DNA of 25,559 bases from an uncultured Candidatus Saccharibacteria bacterium (GTDB lineage: Bacteria; Patescibacteria; Saccharimonadia; Saccharimonadales; JAEWBQ01): the NCBI GenBank assembly GCA_946885745.1, contig CAMPGV010000009.1:1-25559 (forward strand). Reading direction: 5' to 3'. The notes under the pieces are model-generated. The model searched no databases. It was not told the DNA's origin and worked only from the letters and a program-made list of their open reading frames with translations. The translations under genes and the position numbers were made by a program. Below are positions 6,629 to 13,836 of this stretch, in pieces (the first letter of the stretch is position 1; each line of letters begins with the position of its first letter).

Positions 6629-7153
6629 ATGGCAATTTCACGCGATAAAAAGAACACTTTGGTTGCAGAGATGAGCGACGTTCTCAAAGACGCTAAGATG
6701 ACTGTGTTCGCACAGTATCAAGGTCTGTCCGTTGCCGACGTACAAGAACTTCGTAAAGCCGCTCGCGAAGCTGGCGTAACTATCAAGGTTGTTAAGAACC
6801 GTCTTGTCCGTGTCGCACTAGCATCACACGATGTCTACAAAGACACTGACACTTCAGCTCTTAGCGGTCAGTTACTCTACGCTATCAGCAGCGAAGACGA
6901 AGTCGCACCTGCGCAGGTCCTGGATCAGTTTGCAAAAACTCACCCAGCACTTGTCTTTGCCGGCGCGTTCTCTGGCGAAGGCGCTACCCTGAGCGCTGAT
7001 GATGTTAAAGCTCTTGCTGGTCTTCCAAGCAAGAACGAACTCATTGGCCAAGTGGTTGCACAACTGCTTTCACCAGTTCACGACGTTACAAACGCACTAT
7101 CTGGCAACTTGCACGCCCTCCTCGATGGCGTCAGTGCCAAAGCAACCAATTAA
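6629..7153 (+). CDS. rplJ: 50S ribosomal protein L10
   Basis: Base of the ribosomal L10-(L7/L12) stalk. The 174-residue protein has the typical N-terminal domain (MAISRDKKNTLVAEMSD, FAQYQGLSVADVQELR, VTIKVVKNRLVRVAL) and a C-terminal helical region (LLSPVHDVTNALSGNLHALL) that carries the L7/L12 dimers. AAAGGA (6618-6623) lies 5 nt before the ATG. It is first in the operon with rplL and sits under the L10 leader. Confidence 0.97.
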   Translation: MAISRDKKNTLVAEMSDVLKDAKMTVFAQYQGLSVADVQELRKAAREAGVTIKVVKNRLVRVALASHDVYKDTDTSALSGQLLYAISSEDEVAPAQVLDQFAKTHPALVFAGAFSGEGATLSADDVKALAGLPSKNELIGQVVAQLLSPVHDVTNALSGNLHALLDGVSAKATN

Positions 7154-7208
7154 TTTGTTAATCACACTGTTCTAAATTATTAGGGCAGGTAAGTATAAGG
7201 AGTCAATC

Positions 7209-7583
7209 ATGGCTGACATTAAGAAACTTGCAGAAGAGCTGACTAAGCTTACTGTACTCGAGGTTAACGACCTCAAAACTATCCTTAAGGATGAATACGG
7301 CATCGAGCCAGCTGCTGCAGCTGTTGCTGTTGCTGGTCCTGCTGCTGAAGCAGGTGCTGCTGAAGACGAAAAGTCTGAATTTACCGTTACTCTGAAGGAC
7401 GCAGGTTCTCAGAAGGTAGCAGTCATCAAGGCTGTTAAGGAAATCACTGGCCTCGGTCTTGGCGAAGCTAAGGCTATCGTTGACGGCGCTCCAGCTCCAG
7501 TCAAGGAAAAGGTTTCTAAGGACGAAGCAGAAGCTGCTAAGAAGACCCTCGAAGAAGCCGGCGCAACTGTTGAACTTAGCTAA
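7209..7583 (+). CDS. rplL: 50S ribosomal protein L7/L12
   Basis: Stalk protein that recruits translation GTPases. It has 124 residues: an N-terminal dimerisation domain (about 1-33), an Ala/Gly-rich hinge (34-52) and a C-terminal domain with [20 protein letters not shown] and the final helix and strand [18 protein letters not shown] (7197-7202) is 6 nt upstream of the ATG. It lies 55 nt after rplJ, without an intervening terminator. Confidence 0.98.
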   Translation: MADIKKLAEELTKLTVLEVNDLKTILKDEYGIEPAAAAVAVAGPAAEAGAAEDEKSEFTVTLKDAGSQKVAVIKAVKEITGLGLGEAKAIVDGAPAPVKEKVSKDEAEAAKKTLEEAGATVELS

Positions 7584-7635
7584 TTTCATATTCGCGTAAG
7601 CGAGTAAAACTTATTCGACCACTGTTAATAACGAG

Positions 7636-7668
7636 ATATACCGCCTTATACAAGGCGGTATATTTTAT
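7636..7668 (+). terminator. Terminator of rplJ-rplL
   Basis: Perfect 12-bp stem (7636-7647 with 7652-7663), four-base loop, then TTTTATT. Confidence 0.9.
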
Positions 7669-7766
7669 TGCAAGAACAAAATTGACAACGTTTTTGCAGC
7701 CACCCCTGAAAAGTGTGTGGATAATGGGTGAAACAAATATATAGCACGTTCGCCACGACACCGAAT

Positions 7767-7796
7767 GTCAACCTAATTTGACGAATATAGTACAAT
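7767..7796 (+). promoter_or_regulatory. Promoter of the pilin cluster with small inverted repeat
   Basis: TACAAT (7791-7796) ends 7 nt before the first pilin ATG. No good -35 is present. An inverted repeat GTCAA-N6-TTGAC (7767-7782) occupies the expected -35/spacer area and could be an operator. Confidence 0.45.
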
Positions 7797-7803
7797 AGCC
7801 AGT

Positions 7804-8322
7804 ATGGGCAAAGGCACAAGCGGTTTCACATTAATTGAGCTGATGACGGTTATCGTTATCATAACCGTTTTAGCTTCTATTGTCGTCGTCTCCTATACTG
7901 GTATTCGCTCACGGGGCTATGATACATCGGTCATGGCAGACATGCGTATTATCGCCAAACTTATGCAGCAGGGAAAGATCGAGGCCGGCAACTATCCGTA
8001 CGGTATCGCCGAACTTGACACCTACGTGAGCCATGCCGTAAACAAGAGTGCTTACGCAACTTCGCCGACCATCTCGTACAACCTCCTATTCTGCTACAAC
8101 AGCTCAACTCCAAGTGATTATTATCTTCTAGCGCAGAGTAGGTCGGGTAAACGTTTTTATATTTATAAGAGCGAAGAGATTAAAGAGTACACCGGTGGAT
8201 CAACCTGGAATACGACAGCCGCCAATATGTGTACTGCCGTTGCCTCGGGATATTTCGCAAACGGCGCAGGCTATTCATCCGGAGATACCACTACTGGCCC
8301 GTGGCGCGCCTGGGCGAATTAG
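7804..8322 (+). CDS. Type IV pilin-like protein 1
   Basis: A 172-residue prepilin. Class III leader MGKGTSG followed by F8-T-L-I-E12-L, with the conserved +5 Glu, then a hydrophobic helix (8-30) and a polar globular C-terminal domain containing two Cys (in LLFCYN and ANMCTA) that may form the D-loop disulfide. It would be cleaved after Gly7 by prepilin peptidase and anchored or assembled at the cell surface. The C-terminal domain differs from the other two pilins. No Shine-Dalgarno site; the -10 is 7 nt away, so the mRNA is probably leaderless. Confidence 0.88.
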   Translation: MGKGTSGFTLIELMTVIVIITVLASIVVVSYTGIRSRGYDTSVMADMRIIAKLMQQGKIEAGNYPYGIAELDTYVSHAVNKSAYATSPTISYNLLFCYNSSTPSDYYLLAQSRSGKRFYIYKSEEIKEYTGGSTWNTTAANMCTAVASGYFANGAGYSSGDTTTGPWRAWAN

Positions 8323-8346
8323 CAAAAAATTAAGAAAAACTTATAG

Positions 8347-8352
8347 TACAAT
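8347..8352 (+). promoter_or_regulatory. -10 element for pilin 2
   Basis: TACAAT ends 7 nt before the ATG at 8360, the same geometry as for pilin 1. No clear -35 is seen. Confidence 0.45.
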
Positions 8353-8359
8353 GGTAGCA

Positions 8360-8887
8360 ATGAGGAAAAGCACAACCGGATTCACTATTGTTGAACTTCT
8401 AATTGTTATCGTCGTGATTGCGATTCTTGCCGCAATCACAGTCGTCGCATATAACGGCATTCAAACACGCTCCACGAATAGCCGCATTGACTCAGATATG
8501 CGCAACCTTCAAACTGCAATTGAACTTGCCAGACGCAGTAGTGGAGATGTAGCACTACGATACGTCACCGGCAGTACCGCCACAGGCTCCGGCTGCTGGG
8601 GTAAGGCAACGGACACAGACTTAGCCGCTTTACCTAAAACCGACACCTGCTGGACGGCATACGCAAACGCACTCAACGCCATCAGCACCGCAAGCAACAT
8701 GAATATACGCGACCTTGTTGACCCTTGGGGCAGGCCTTACTACATCGATGAGAACGAAGGAGAGGGCGCCGTTCCGGCAACTTCGTGCGGCGATGACGCC
8801 ATCGGCTACTACTCGCGTCCATTCGTAACAGCACAGACTATGACCAAACACACAATCATCAAGAATATACAGACAGCCTGCTTGTAG
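8360..8887 (+). CDS. Type IV pilin-like protein 2
   Basis: A 175-residue prepilin with leader MRKSTTG, cleavage before F8, +5 Glu12 and hydrophobic helix FTIVELLIVIVVIAILAAI, then a divergent globular domain with four Cys (GCW, TCW, SCG, ACL). I take ATG 8360 over the in-frame ATG 8351, because the latter overlaps the -10 hexamer and 8360 gives a normal short basic leader. The first ~105 nt are nearly the same as those of pilin 3 while the rest is unrelated, indicating a duplicated N-terminal module. It follows pilin 1 by 37 nt. Confidence 0.87.
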   Translation: MRKSTTGFTIVELLIVIVVIAILAAITVVAYNGIQTRSTNSRIDSDMRNLQTAIELARRSSGDVALRYVTGSTATGSGCWGKATDTDLAALPKTDTCWTAYANALNAISTASNMNIRDLVDPWGRPYYIDENEGEGAVPATSCGDDAIGYYSRPFVTAQTMTKHTIIKNIQTACL

Positions 8888-8900
8888 TGAAATGGTAGCT

Positions 8901-9656
8901 ATGAAAAAAAGTACAACCGGATTTACTATTGTTGAGCTCCTTATTGTCATCGTCGTGATTGCGATTCTTGCCGCAATCACTATCGTCGCTTTTAACGGCA
9001 TCCAAGAGAGAAGTCGCCAGTCTGCCGTTACCGCTGCTGCGACTCAGGCGGCAAAAAAAGTACAGCTTCATTTTGCAGAAAACTCAACCTATCCAGCCAC
9101 CCTGGCAGATGTCGGCATCTCGAACGGTGGCGATACAACCTATGGCTACACGGCCGGCACAAACTGGTACTGCGTCACCACTAAAAGCACCTCAAACTCA
9201 CAGGTCGTCAGCGGAGTCGGTAGTGCCGGAAAATGCGGTCAGCTCACCGCCAGTTACTATTCAAACGGCACGCTGACAGGCTCTCCGATCCTGACGCGAA
9301 CCGAGGCTAACGTCGATTACAACTGGGGCGCCAATAGCCCCGCGCCAGGCGTACCGGCAGATAACTTTTCGGCCACTTGGAGCGGCTACATTACGCCACC
9401 CGTTACCGGCACTTACACGCTTCATATGTGGTACGATGACCGATTTCGCCTCTATCTAAACAATGTGCTTGTCTCTGACCAATGGACAACCGGCTGCTGC
9501 ACCTGGCGTTCCATGACGTACGACTTCACCGCAGAAGAACGCGTTCCGATCAAAATGGAGATGGCCGAAGGGGGAGGAGGCGCTGGCGCTCGTCTTCAGT
9601 GGAGCTACCCGGGACAAACACAGGTCGCCGTCCCAGCCACGGCCTTTAGTATCTAG
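8901..9656 (+). CDS. Type IV pilin fused to a PA14-like domain
   Basis: A 251-residue protein with a standard prepilin N-terminus (MKKSTTG, F8, Glu12, hydrophobic helix), a short spacer domain to about residue 114 with two Cys, and then a beta-rich region (about 115-249) reading as a PA14 domain. Signs are LTASYYSNGTL at its start, FSATWSGYI, TGTYTLHMWYDDRFRLYLNN and the closing ARLQWSYPG. PA14 domains occur in glycan-binding adhesins and glycosidases, where an Asp-Asp pair can bind calcium and sugar; here D178-D179 sits in YDDRFRLYL. Adjacent Cys199-Cys200 (GCCTW) are unusual. Likely a tip or minor adhesive pilin. ATG 8901 is preferred over 8892 by analogy with pilin 2; its -10 (TGAAAT) is weak, so it may be co-transcribed. 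Confidence 0.85.
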   Translation: MKKSTTGFTIVELLIVIVVIAILAAITIVAFNGIQERSRQSAVTAAATQAAKKVQLHFAENSTYPATLADVGISNGGDTTYGYTAGTNWYCVTTKSTSNSQVVSGVGSAGKCGQLTASYYSNGTLTGSPILTRTEANVDYNWGANSPAPGVPADNFSATWSGYITPPVTGTYTLHMWYDDRFRLYLNNVLVSDQWTTGCCTWRSMTYDFTAEERVPIKMEMAEGGGGAGARLQWSYPGQTQVAVPATAFSI

Positions 9657-9734
9657 TCCTCCTATCAATACATCTATTTGCTGAAATTTATTTCGAGAAT
9701 CACCTCCGTACCTAGCCCTATTTGCGTGTCTAGA

Positions 9735-9775
9735 TTGACAACAATATTGACAGCTGTTATATATAGGGGTAATAT
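9735..9775 (+). promoter_or_regulatory. Two overlapping tandem promoters
   Basis: TTGACA (9735-9740)-17 nt-TATATA (9758-9763), and TTGACA (9747-9752)-17 nt-TAATAT (9770-9775). The two units are offset by exactly 12 nt and both drive the gene at 9811. The 9657-9734 gap holds no other feature I can see. Confidence 0.7.
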
Positions 9776-9810
9776 CACTACAAAAATAGACAAGGAAATT
9801 GCGAGTTACT

Positions 9811-10329
9811 ATGTCTGATTTACCAGAAAAGCAGATCAAGCGTCTAAAGTCGCTGATTCAAGAGGCCGAAACTAACCTTGCAGCCGCAAAGGAACTTTTA
9901 ATTAGTATCGTCGGTGACGACGGTAGCGTTATTACGCCACACGGCAGCAGTCACGAAGATGTGGGCGGCAAAATTGTTGAAGGTGTCTTTGATGGCCAGG
10001 TCATGATTGGCCCAGACGGCAAGAGCTATCCAGTGCCAGCCAATTACGCCAGCAAGTCAAAACTTGTTGAAGGCGACATCATGAAGCTTACTATTGCGGA
10101 CGATGGCGGCTTTATCTACAAGCAAATTGGTCCGATCCCACGCAAGCAAATTATTGGCACACTGGTTCAGCATGACGGCGTATACTACGTTGAAGCCAAC
10201 GGCCACGAGTACCGCATCCTGCTAGCAAGCGTAACGTACTTCCGCCTCAATATCGGCGATCAGGTTACAATTATTATCCCTGAGGACAACCCAGATGCTA
10301 CATGGGCAGCAGTGGAAGCCGCACTCTAG
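9811..10329 (+). CDS. Conserved-looking hypothetical protein, 172 aa
   Basis: Not recognised. Residues 1-35 form a charged helix suited to a coiled coil (LPEKQIKRLKSLIQEAET...AAAKELL). The rest is beta-rich with Gly turns (FDGQVMIGPDGKSYPVP, GDIMKLTIADDGG, GVYYVEANGHEYRILL, GDQVTIIIPED), as in a pair of small barrel or sandwich domains. No signal peptide or membrane segment. AAGGAA (9792-9797) is somewhat far (13 nt) from ATG 9811. The in-frame TTG at 9799 is too close to it, so ATG is preferred. The strong double promoter and a strong terminator suggest a highly expressed single gene. Confidence 0.8.
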   Translation: MSDLPEKQIKRLKSLIQEAETNLAAAKELLISIVGDDGSVITPHGSSHEDVGGKIVEGVFDGQVMIGPDGKSYPVPANYASKSKLVEGDIMKLTIADDGGFIYKQIGPIPRKQIIGTLVQHDGVYYVEANGHEYRILLASVTYFRLNIGDQVTIIIPEDNPDATWAAVEAAL

Positions 10330-10344
10330 CTCCCAGCACCCACC

Positions 10345-10380
10345 AAAGAGAGCACCACTATGGTGCTCTCTTTAATTTTA
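10345..10380 (+). terminator. Terminator after the 172-aa gene
   Basis: Perfect 13-bp stem (10345-10357 with 10361-10373) with a three-base loop, running into TTTAATTTTA. Confidence 0.92.
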
Positions 10381-10389
10381 TGATATAAT
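10381..10389 (+). promoter_or_regulatory. Extended -10 promoter element
   Basis: TGATATAAT directly after the preceding terminator. It would start transcription near 10396, about 50 nt before the GTG at 10447. Confidence 0.5.
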
Positions 10390-10446
10390 ATATTAATTCC
10401 ACTCAATCGAATGGACATTTACAAGCAGGTGAACAAGGGAGGCAAT

Positions 10447-10764
10447 GTGCCTAAAAAGCTCGTAGTAACGAACGGTCTCAATCCGTACGTACGCCACTAC
10501 AGGGTTATTACCGCCCCAAAAACACAGCTCATCAGAGGAAAAGAGGTGCCACTACGAACGGATGTTCGACTTCAATCGCTCGTCACACCACTTCTGATGA
10601 ACCGCGACATCACTGATACACACGCCAAAAACGGCGATCTCACCGTACACGTCAAAACCATCGAATCGTGGAGGACGGTCGACCAGATCGTCATCGACAG
10701 CATCTATAATCTCCTAGAGATAAGTATCGACGATCGTCGCAAGGTACCGATTACACGGGCGTAA
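10447..10764 (+). CDS. Hypothetical protein, 105 aa
   Basis: Not recognised. A basic, soluble small protein (PKKLVVTNG..., HYRVITAPKTQ, VPLRTDVRLQSLVTP, TVHVKTIESWRTVDQIVIDSIYNLLEISIDDRRK). Start choice: AAGGGAGG (10435-10442) sits 4 nt before GTG 10447, giving the N-terminus M-P-K-K-L. An in-frame ATG at 10411 would add 12 residues but lacks a ribosome-binding site. It is followed by an inverted repeat and a terminator, so it appears monocistronic. Confidence 0.65.
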   Translation: MPKKLVVTNGLNPYVRHYRVITAPKTQLIRGKEVPLRTDVRLQSLVTPLLMNRDITDTHAKNGDLTVHVKTIESWRTVDQIVIDSIYNLLEISIDDRRKVPITRA

Positions 10765-10771
10765 TCCATGC

Positions 10772-10817
10772 GGTAGTAACATGTATCATTCTCTTTATTC
10801 ATCTGCTTGTTACTACC
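10772..10817 (+). repeat. Inverted repeat with long loop
   Basis: A 10-bp perfect inverted repeat, GGTAGTAACA (10772-10781) and TGTTACTACC (10808-10817), with a 26-nt loop, between the 105-aa gene and its terminator. Role unknown: RNA hairpin or protein-binding site. Confidence 0.6.
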
Positions 10818-10826
10818 CCCTGCAAT

Positions 10827-10850
10827 ACACCACCTTTTGGGTGTTTTTTA
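10827..10850 (+). terminator. Weak intrinsic terminator
   Basis: ACACC (10827-10831) pairs with GGTGT (10840-10844), followed by six T. Confidence 0.65.
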
Positions 10851-10914
10851 TTTCTCTCAACATAACCAGCCCCGACAGGCCAAAAGCACAACGCCGCATT
10901 TAGCCAAAGTGCCG

Positions 10915-10920
10915 TACAAT
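10915..10920 (+). promoter_or_regulatory. -10 element of dnaX
   Basis: TACAAT, giving a leader of about 27 nt that contains AGGGG (10940-10944), 9 nt before the dnaX GTG. Confidence 0.45.
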
Positions 10921-10953
10921 AGAGTCAAGATAGAATAGCAGGGGATTAATAGA

Positions 10954-12441
10954 GTGTCACAGGCACTATACCGTAAGTATCGCAGTAAAAACCTCGGTGA
11001 AATCGTTGGACAAGAACACGTCACCGACATCTTAAGCCGCTCATTAAAGAGCGGGCGCATCGCACATGCCTACCTCCTGACTGGTCCACGCGGTGTCGGC
11101 AAGACTTCAATCGCACGTATCTTGGCGCACGAAATCAACCAACTGCCATACACTGACGAAAGCAATCATCTCGACATTATCGAAATTGACGCCGCCAGTA
11201 ATAACGGAGTCGAGGATGTTCGCGATCTCCGCGAAAAGGTTCAAATCACTCCAGTCACTGCTAAATATAAAGTTTATATTATCGACGAAGTGCATATGCT
11301 CTCCAAGGCAGCCTTTAATGCACTCTTAAAAACACTCGAGGAACCGCCTGCTCACGTCGTGTTTATCCTTGCAACAACCGATGTTGATAAGCTACCAGCG
11401 ACTATTATTAGTCGTACACAGCGCTTTGGCTTCCGTTCGATTGGTCGAGACGTAGCCGTAAAGCACCTACGCGATATTGCCACTCAGGAAAAGATCACAA
11501 TCACCGACGGCGCACTCGAACTCATCGCTCAGCACGGCGACGGCAGCTTCCGTGACAGCATCAGCCTGCTTGATCAGCTCAGTAGCTTATCTGACAGTAA
11601 AGAGGGTATTTCTGAGGAGCTCGTCGAAACGACCTTGGGACTTGCGCCAACTAAACGCGTCGATGAAGTGATCGATGCCTACGACCACAAAGATCTTCAG
11701 CGAATTATTAGCTTGCTCGACACAAGCGCACGCGACGGCATCCAGACCACCGTACTAGCACACCAGCTAATCCAAACCCTACGCGAGCGCGTTGGCGAGA
11801 AGCCGCAATACATTGAACTGCTTGATCAACTCCTCGACGTTAACAAATCGTCACAGCCACACATTAAGCTTCTGACCGTACTTGGCGCTCATGCCGCACC
11901 AAAGCCAAAAACTGCAGCTCTCTCTGTCGCACCCCACGAGGTTAGCGCGACCGTTGCCGAGCTCGAACAGCAAGCCAGCAAACCGCACCCGGTCATACCA
12001 TCACAGACCAAACCAGTGGCACCGGCACCGACAGCACCAACAGCCGCAAAACCAGCACCAAAGCCAGTCACTTCGTCAACACCGTCAACGTCCACCAGTG
12101 GTGCAGAAGCACTTCCGAGTGGGCCTATCTCGCTGGAAAGCTTCAACTGGGAGGCGGTGGTTGAGTATACCCGTCAGCACTACGTGGCGGTCTTTAGCGT
12201 CTTATCAAAATGCGGCTACGAACTAGAAGGCGAGAAGCTTGTCCTGTACACGTCTAATGCATTTTACAAAAAGAAGCTCGACGACATGAAGCATCGTGTT
12301 AATTTATCAAACGCTTTGATCGAAACGGGCGTTGGTAATATAGAAATCGAGACCATCGGCACCCCACCGCCACCGAAAGATAGCCAAGCGGCTGCCGTAG
12401 CTGCTATTATGGGTGGAGGAGAAGAGGTGAACGTCGCGTAA
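10954..12441 (+). CDS. dnaX: DNA polymerase III subunit gamma/tau
   Basis: Clamp-loader ATPase of the replicative polymerase. The AAA+ module shows LYRKYR at the start, Walker A GPRGVGKT (44-51), IDAASNNGVEDVRDLRE (78-94), Walker B with YIIDEVHML (108-116) and the arginine-finger segment SRTQRF (153-158). The four-Cys zinc module normally found between Walker A and the IDAAS motif is absent: residues 59-72 (HEINQLPYTDESNH) contain no Cys. The SRC motif also reads SRT. A Pro/Ala/Thr-rich linker (about 315-390) precedes the C-terminal domain (about 395-480). The GTG start has AGGGG 9 nt upstream. dnaB follows after 20 nt. Confidence 0.96.
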   Translation: MSQALYRKYRSKNLGEIVGQEHVTDILSRSLKSGRIAHAYLLTGPRGVGKTSIARILAHEINQLPYTDESNHLDIIEIDAASNNGVEDVRDLREKVQITPVTAKYKVYIIDEVHMLSKAAFNALLKTLEEPPAHVVFILATTDVDKLPATIISRTQRFGFRSIGRDVAVKHLRDIATQEKITITDGALELIAQHGDGSFRDSISLLDQLSSLSDSKEGISEELVETTLGLAPTKRVDEVIDAYDHKDLQRIISLLDTSARDGIQTTVLAHQLIQTLRERVGEKPQYIELLDQLLDVNKSSQPHIKLLTVLGAHAAPKPKTAALSVAPHEVSATVAELEQQASKPHPVIPSQTKPVAPAPTAPTAAKPAPKPVTSSTPSTSTSGAEALPSGPISLESFNWEAVVEYTRQHYVAVFSVLSKCGYELEGEKLVLYTSNAFYKKKLDDMKHRVNLSNALIETGVGNIEIETIGTPPPPKDSQAAAVAAIMGGGEEVNVA

Positions 12442-12461
12442 GTAGACGCTCAACAGAGGTA

Positions 12462-13811
12462 ATGGCCCAAAAAGAAGTACCAGCCGGGAAAGTCCCGCCG
12501 CAGAATATCGACGCCGAGATGAGTTTGCTCGGTGCTGTTTTAATTGACGAAGAAGTACTGGCCGAAATATCCGAGCAAGTCACACCGCGCGACTTCTATG
12601 ACAAGCGTCACGCCACCATTTTCGGTGCGATGATGCGCCTTTACGAGCGCCATAAACCTGTCGACCTCTTGACACTCACTGACGAGCTTAAGAAAAAAGA
12701 TGAACTTGAAGTCCTAGGAGGCTCGGCCTATCTGACCGACCTTACTAACTACGTACCAACGGCAGCGCACGCTGAGGCTTATGCCGACTTAGTAGCTCAA
12801 AAAGCAATCCGTCGCCGTCTTATTAAGGCCAGTTCGGAAATATCAGAGCTTGGCTTTGATGAAGATCAGGACGTCCAAGAGCTACTTGGCAAAGCGGAGC
12901 AAGAACTCTTTGCCGTCAGTGACCAGTCACTAAAACAAGATCTCACCAGTATTGAACAGATTTTGACCGATAGCTTCGACCGCATGGAAGAGCTACACCG
13001 CAACAAGGGTGCACTACGCGGTATCGCAACCGGCTACCGCGACCTTGACAACATGACAGCCGGTCTGCAACGTTCCGATTTGATCATTCTTGCAGCTCGT
13101 CCTGCGATGGGTAAAACGACTTTCGTGACCAACCTCGCATACAACGTTGCGACTATTGCGAAACAGCCGGTTCTATTCTTTAGCCTCGAGATGAGTAAAG
13201 AGCAACTTGTTGACCGCATGCTCGCCGATGCCTCGGGTGTTGACTCCTGGAATATTCGTACTGGTAATCTTTCCGACGATGACTTCGCCAAACTATCTGA
13301 AGCGATGGGAGAAATGGCTGAAGCGCCAATTTATATTGATGACAAACCAGGTCTGACGGTTCTCGAAATGCGTACTAAAGCTCGCCGTGCGGCCCACGAA
13401 GCACCGCTTGGCCTCATTATCGTCGACTACCTCCAGCTAATGCAGGGTAGCGGCAAGTCTGATGGCAACCGTGTACAAGAGGTGAGTGAGATTTCGCGTG
13501 GCCTCAAATTGATCGCACGCGAGCTCAACGTGCCAGTAATCGCACTTTCGCAGCTGTCACGTTCAGTTGAAAGCCGTAGCCCACAAATCCCGCAGCTCTC
13601 CGACCTGCGTGAATCAGGTTCGATCGAGCAGGATGCCGATATTGTATCCTTTATTTACCGCCCAGGTTACTACGAACCGGATAATCCCGAATTTGAAAAC
13701 ATCACTAAGCTAATCATCGCCAAGCACCGTAACGGCCCGGTTGGCCACATTGATCTCTTCTTCCACCCAGAGCGCCTACGCTTCATGTCACTCGACAAAA
13801 CACACGAGTAG
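12462..13811 (+). CDS. dnaB: Replicative DNA helicase
   Basis: Hexameric helicase at the replication fork. The 449-residue protein has the N-terminal domain (PPQNIDAEMSLLGAVL), a linker helix and the RecA-like domain: Walker A ARPAMGKTT (212-220), FFSLEMS, Walker B GLIIVDYLQLM, ALSQLSRSVESR, and the DLRESGSIEQDAD motif with its arginine finger region. No intein is seen. GAGGT is only 3 nt before the ATG, so translation may depend on coupling to dnaX 20 nt upstream. Placing dnaB directly after dnaX puts helicase and clamp loader in one transcript. Confidence 0.98.
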   Translation: MAQKEVPAGKVPPQNIDAEMSLLGAVLIDEEVLAEISEQVTPRDFYDKRHATIFGAMMRLYERHKPVDLLTLTDELKKKDELEVLGGSAYLTDLTNYVPTAAHAEAYADLVAQKAIRRRLIKASSEISELGFDEDQDVQELLGKAEQELFAVSDQSLKQDLTSIEQILTDSFDRMEELHRNKGALRGIATGYRDLDNMTAGLQRSDLIILAARPAMGKTTFVTNLAYNVATIAKQPVLFFSLEMSKEQLVDRMLADASGVDSWNIRTGNLSDDDFAKLSEAMGEMAEAPIYIDDKPGLTVLEMRTKARRAAHEAPLGLIIVDYLQLMQGSGKSDGNRVQEVSEISRGLKLIARELNVPVIALSQLSRSVESRSPQIPQLSDLRESGSIEQDADIVSFIYRPGYYEPDNPEFENITKLIIAKHRNGPVGHIDLFFHPERLRFMSLDKTHE

Positions 13812-13815
13812 AATA

Positions 13816-13824
13816 TGATACAAT
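13816..13824 (+). promoter_or_regulatory. Extended -10 upstream of the glycosyltransferase gene
   Basis: TGATACAAT ends 12 nt before the ATG at 13837. The short leader has no Shine-Dalgarno sequence. Confidence 0.45.
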
Positions 13825-13836
13825 CATAAGTACCTT

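Noticed and set aside
8195..8359. Upstream extension of pilin 2
   Set aside because: The frame is open but overlaps pilin 1, runs through the -10 hexamer, and would bury the prepilin leader that must be near the N-terminus.
12264..12280. A-rich run in dnaX as a tau/gamma frameshift site
   Set aside because: The codons read C-AAA-AAG, not the A-AAA-AAG slippery heptamer, and the site lies near the C-terminus, so it would not give a gamma-length product.
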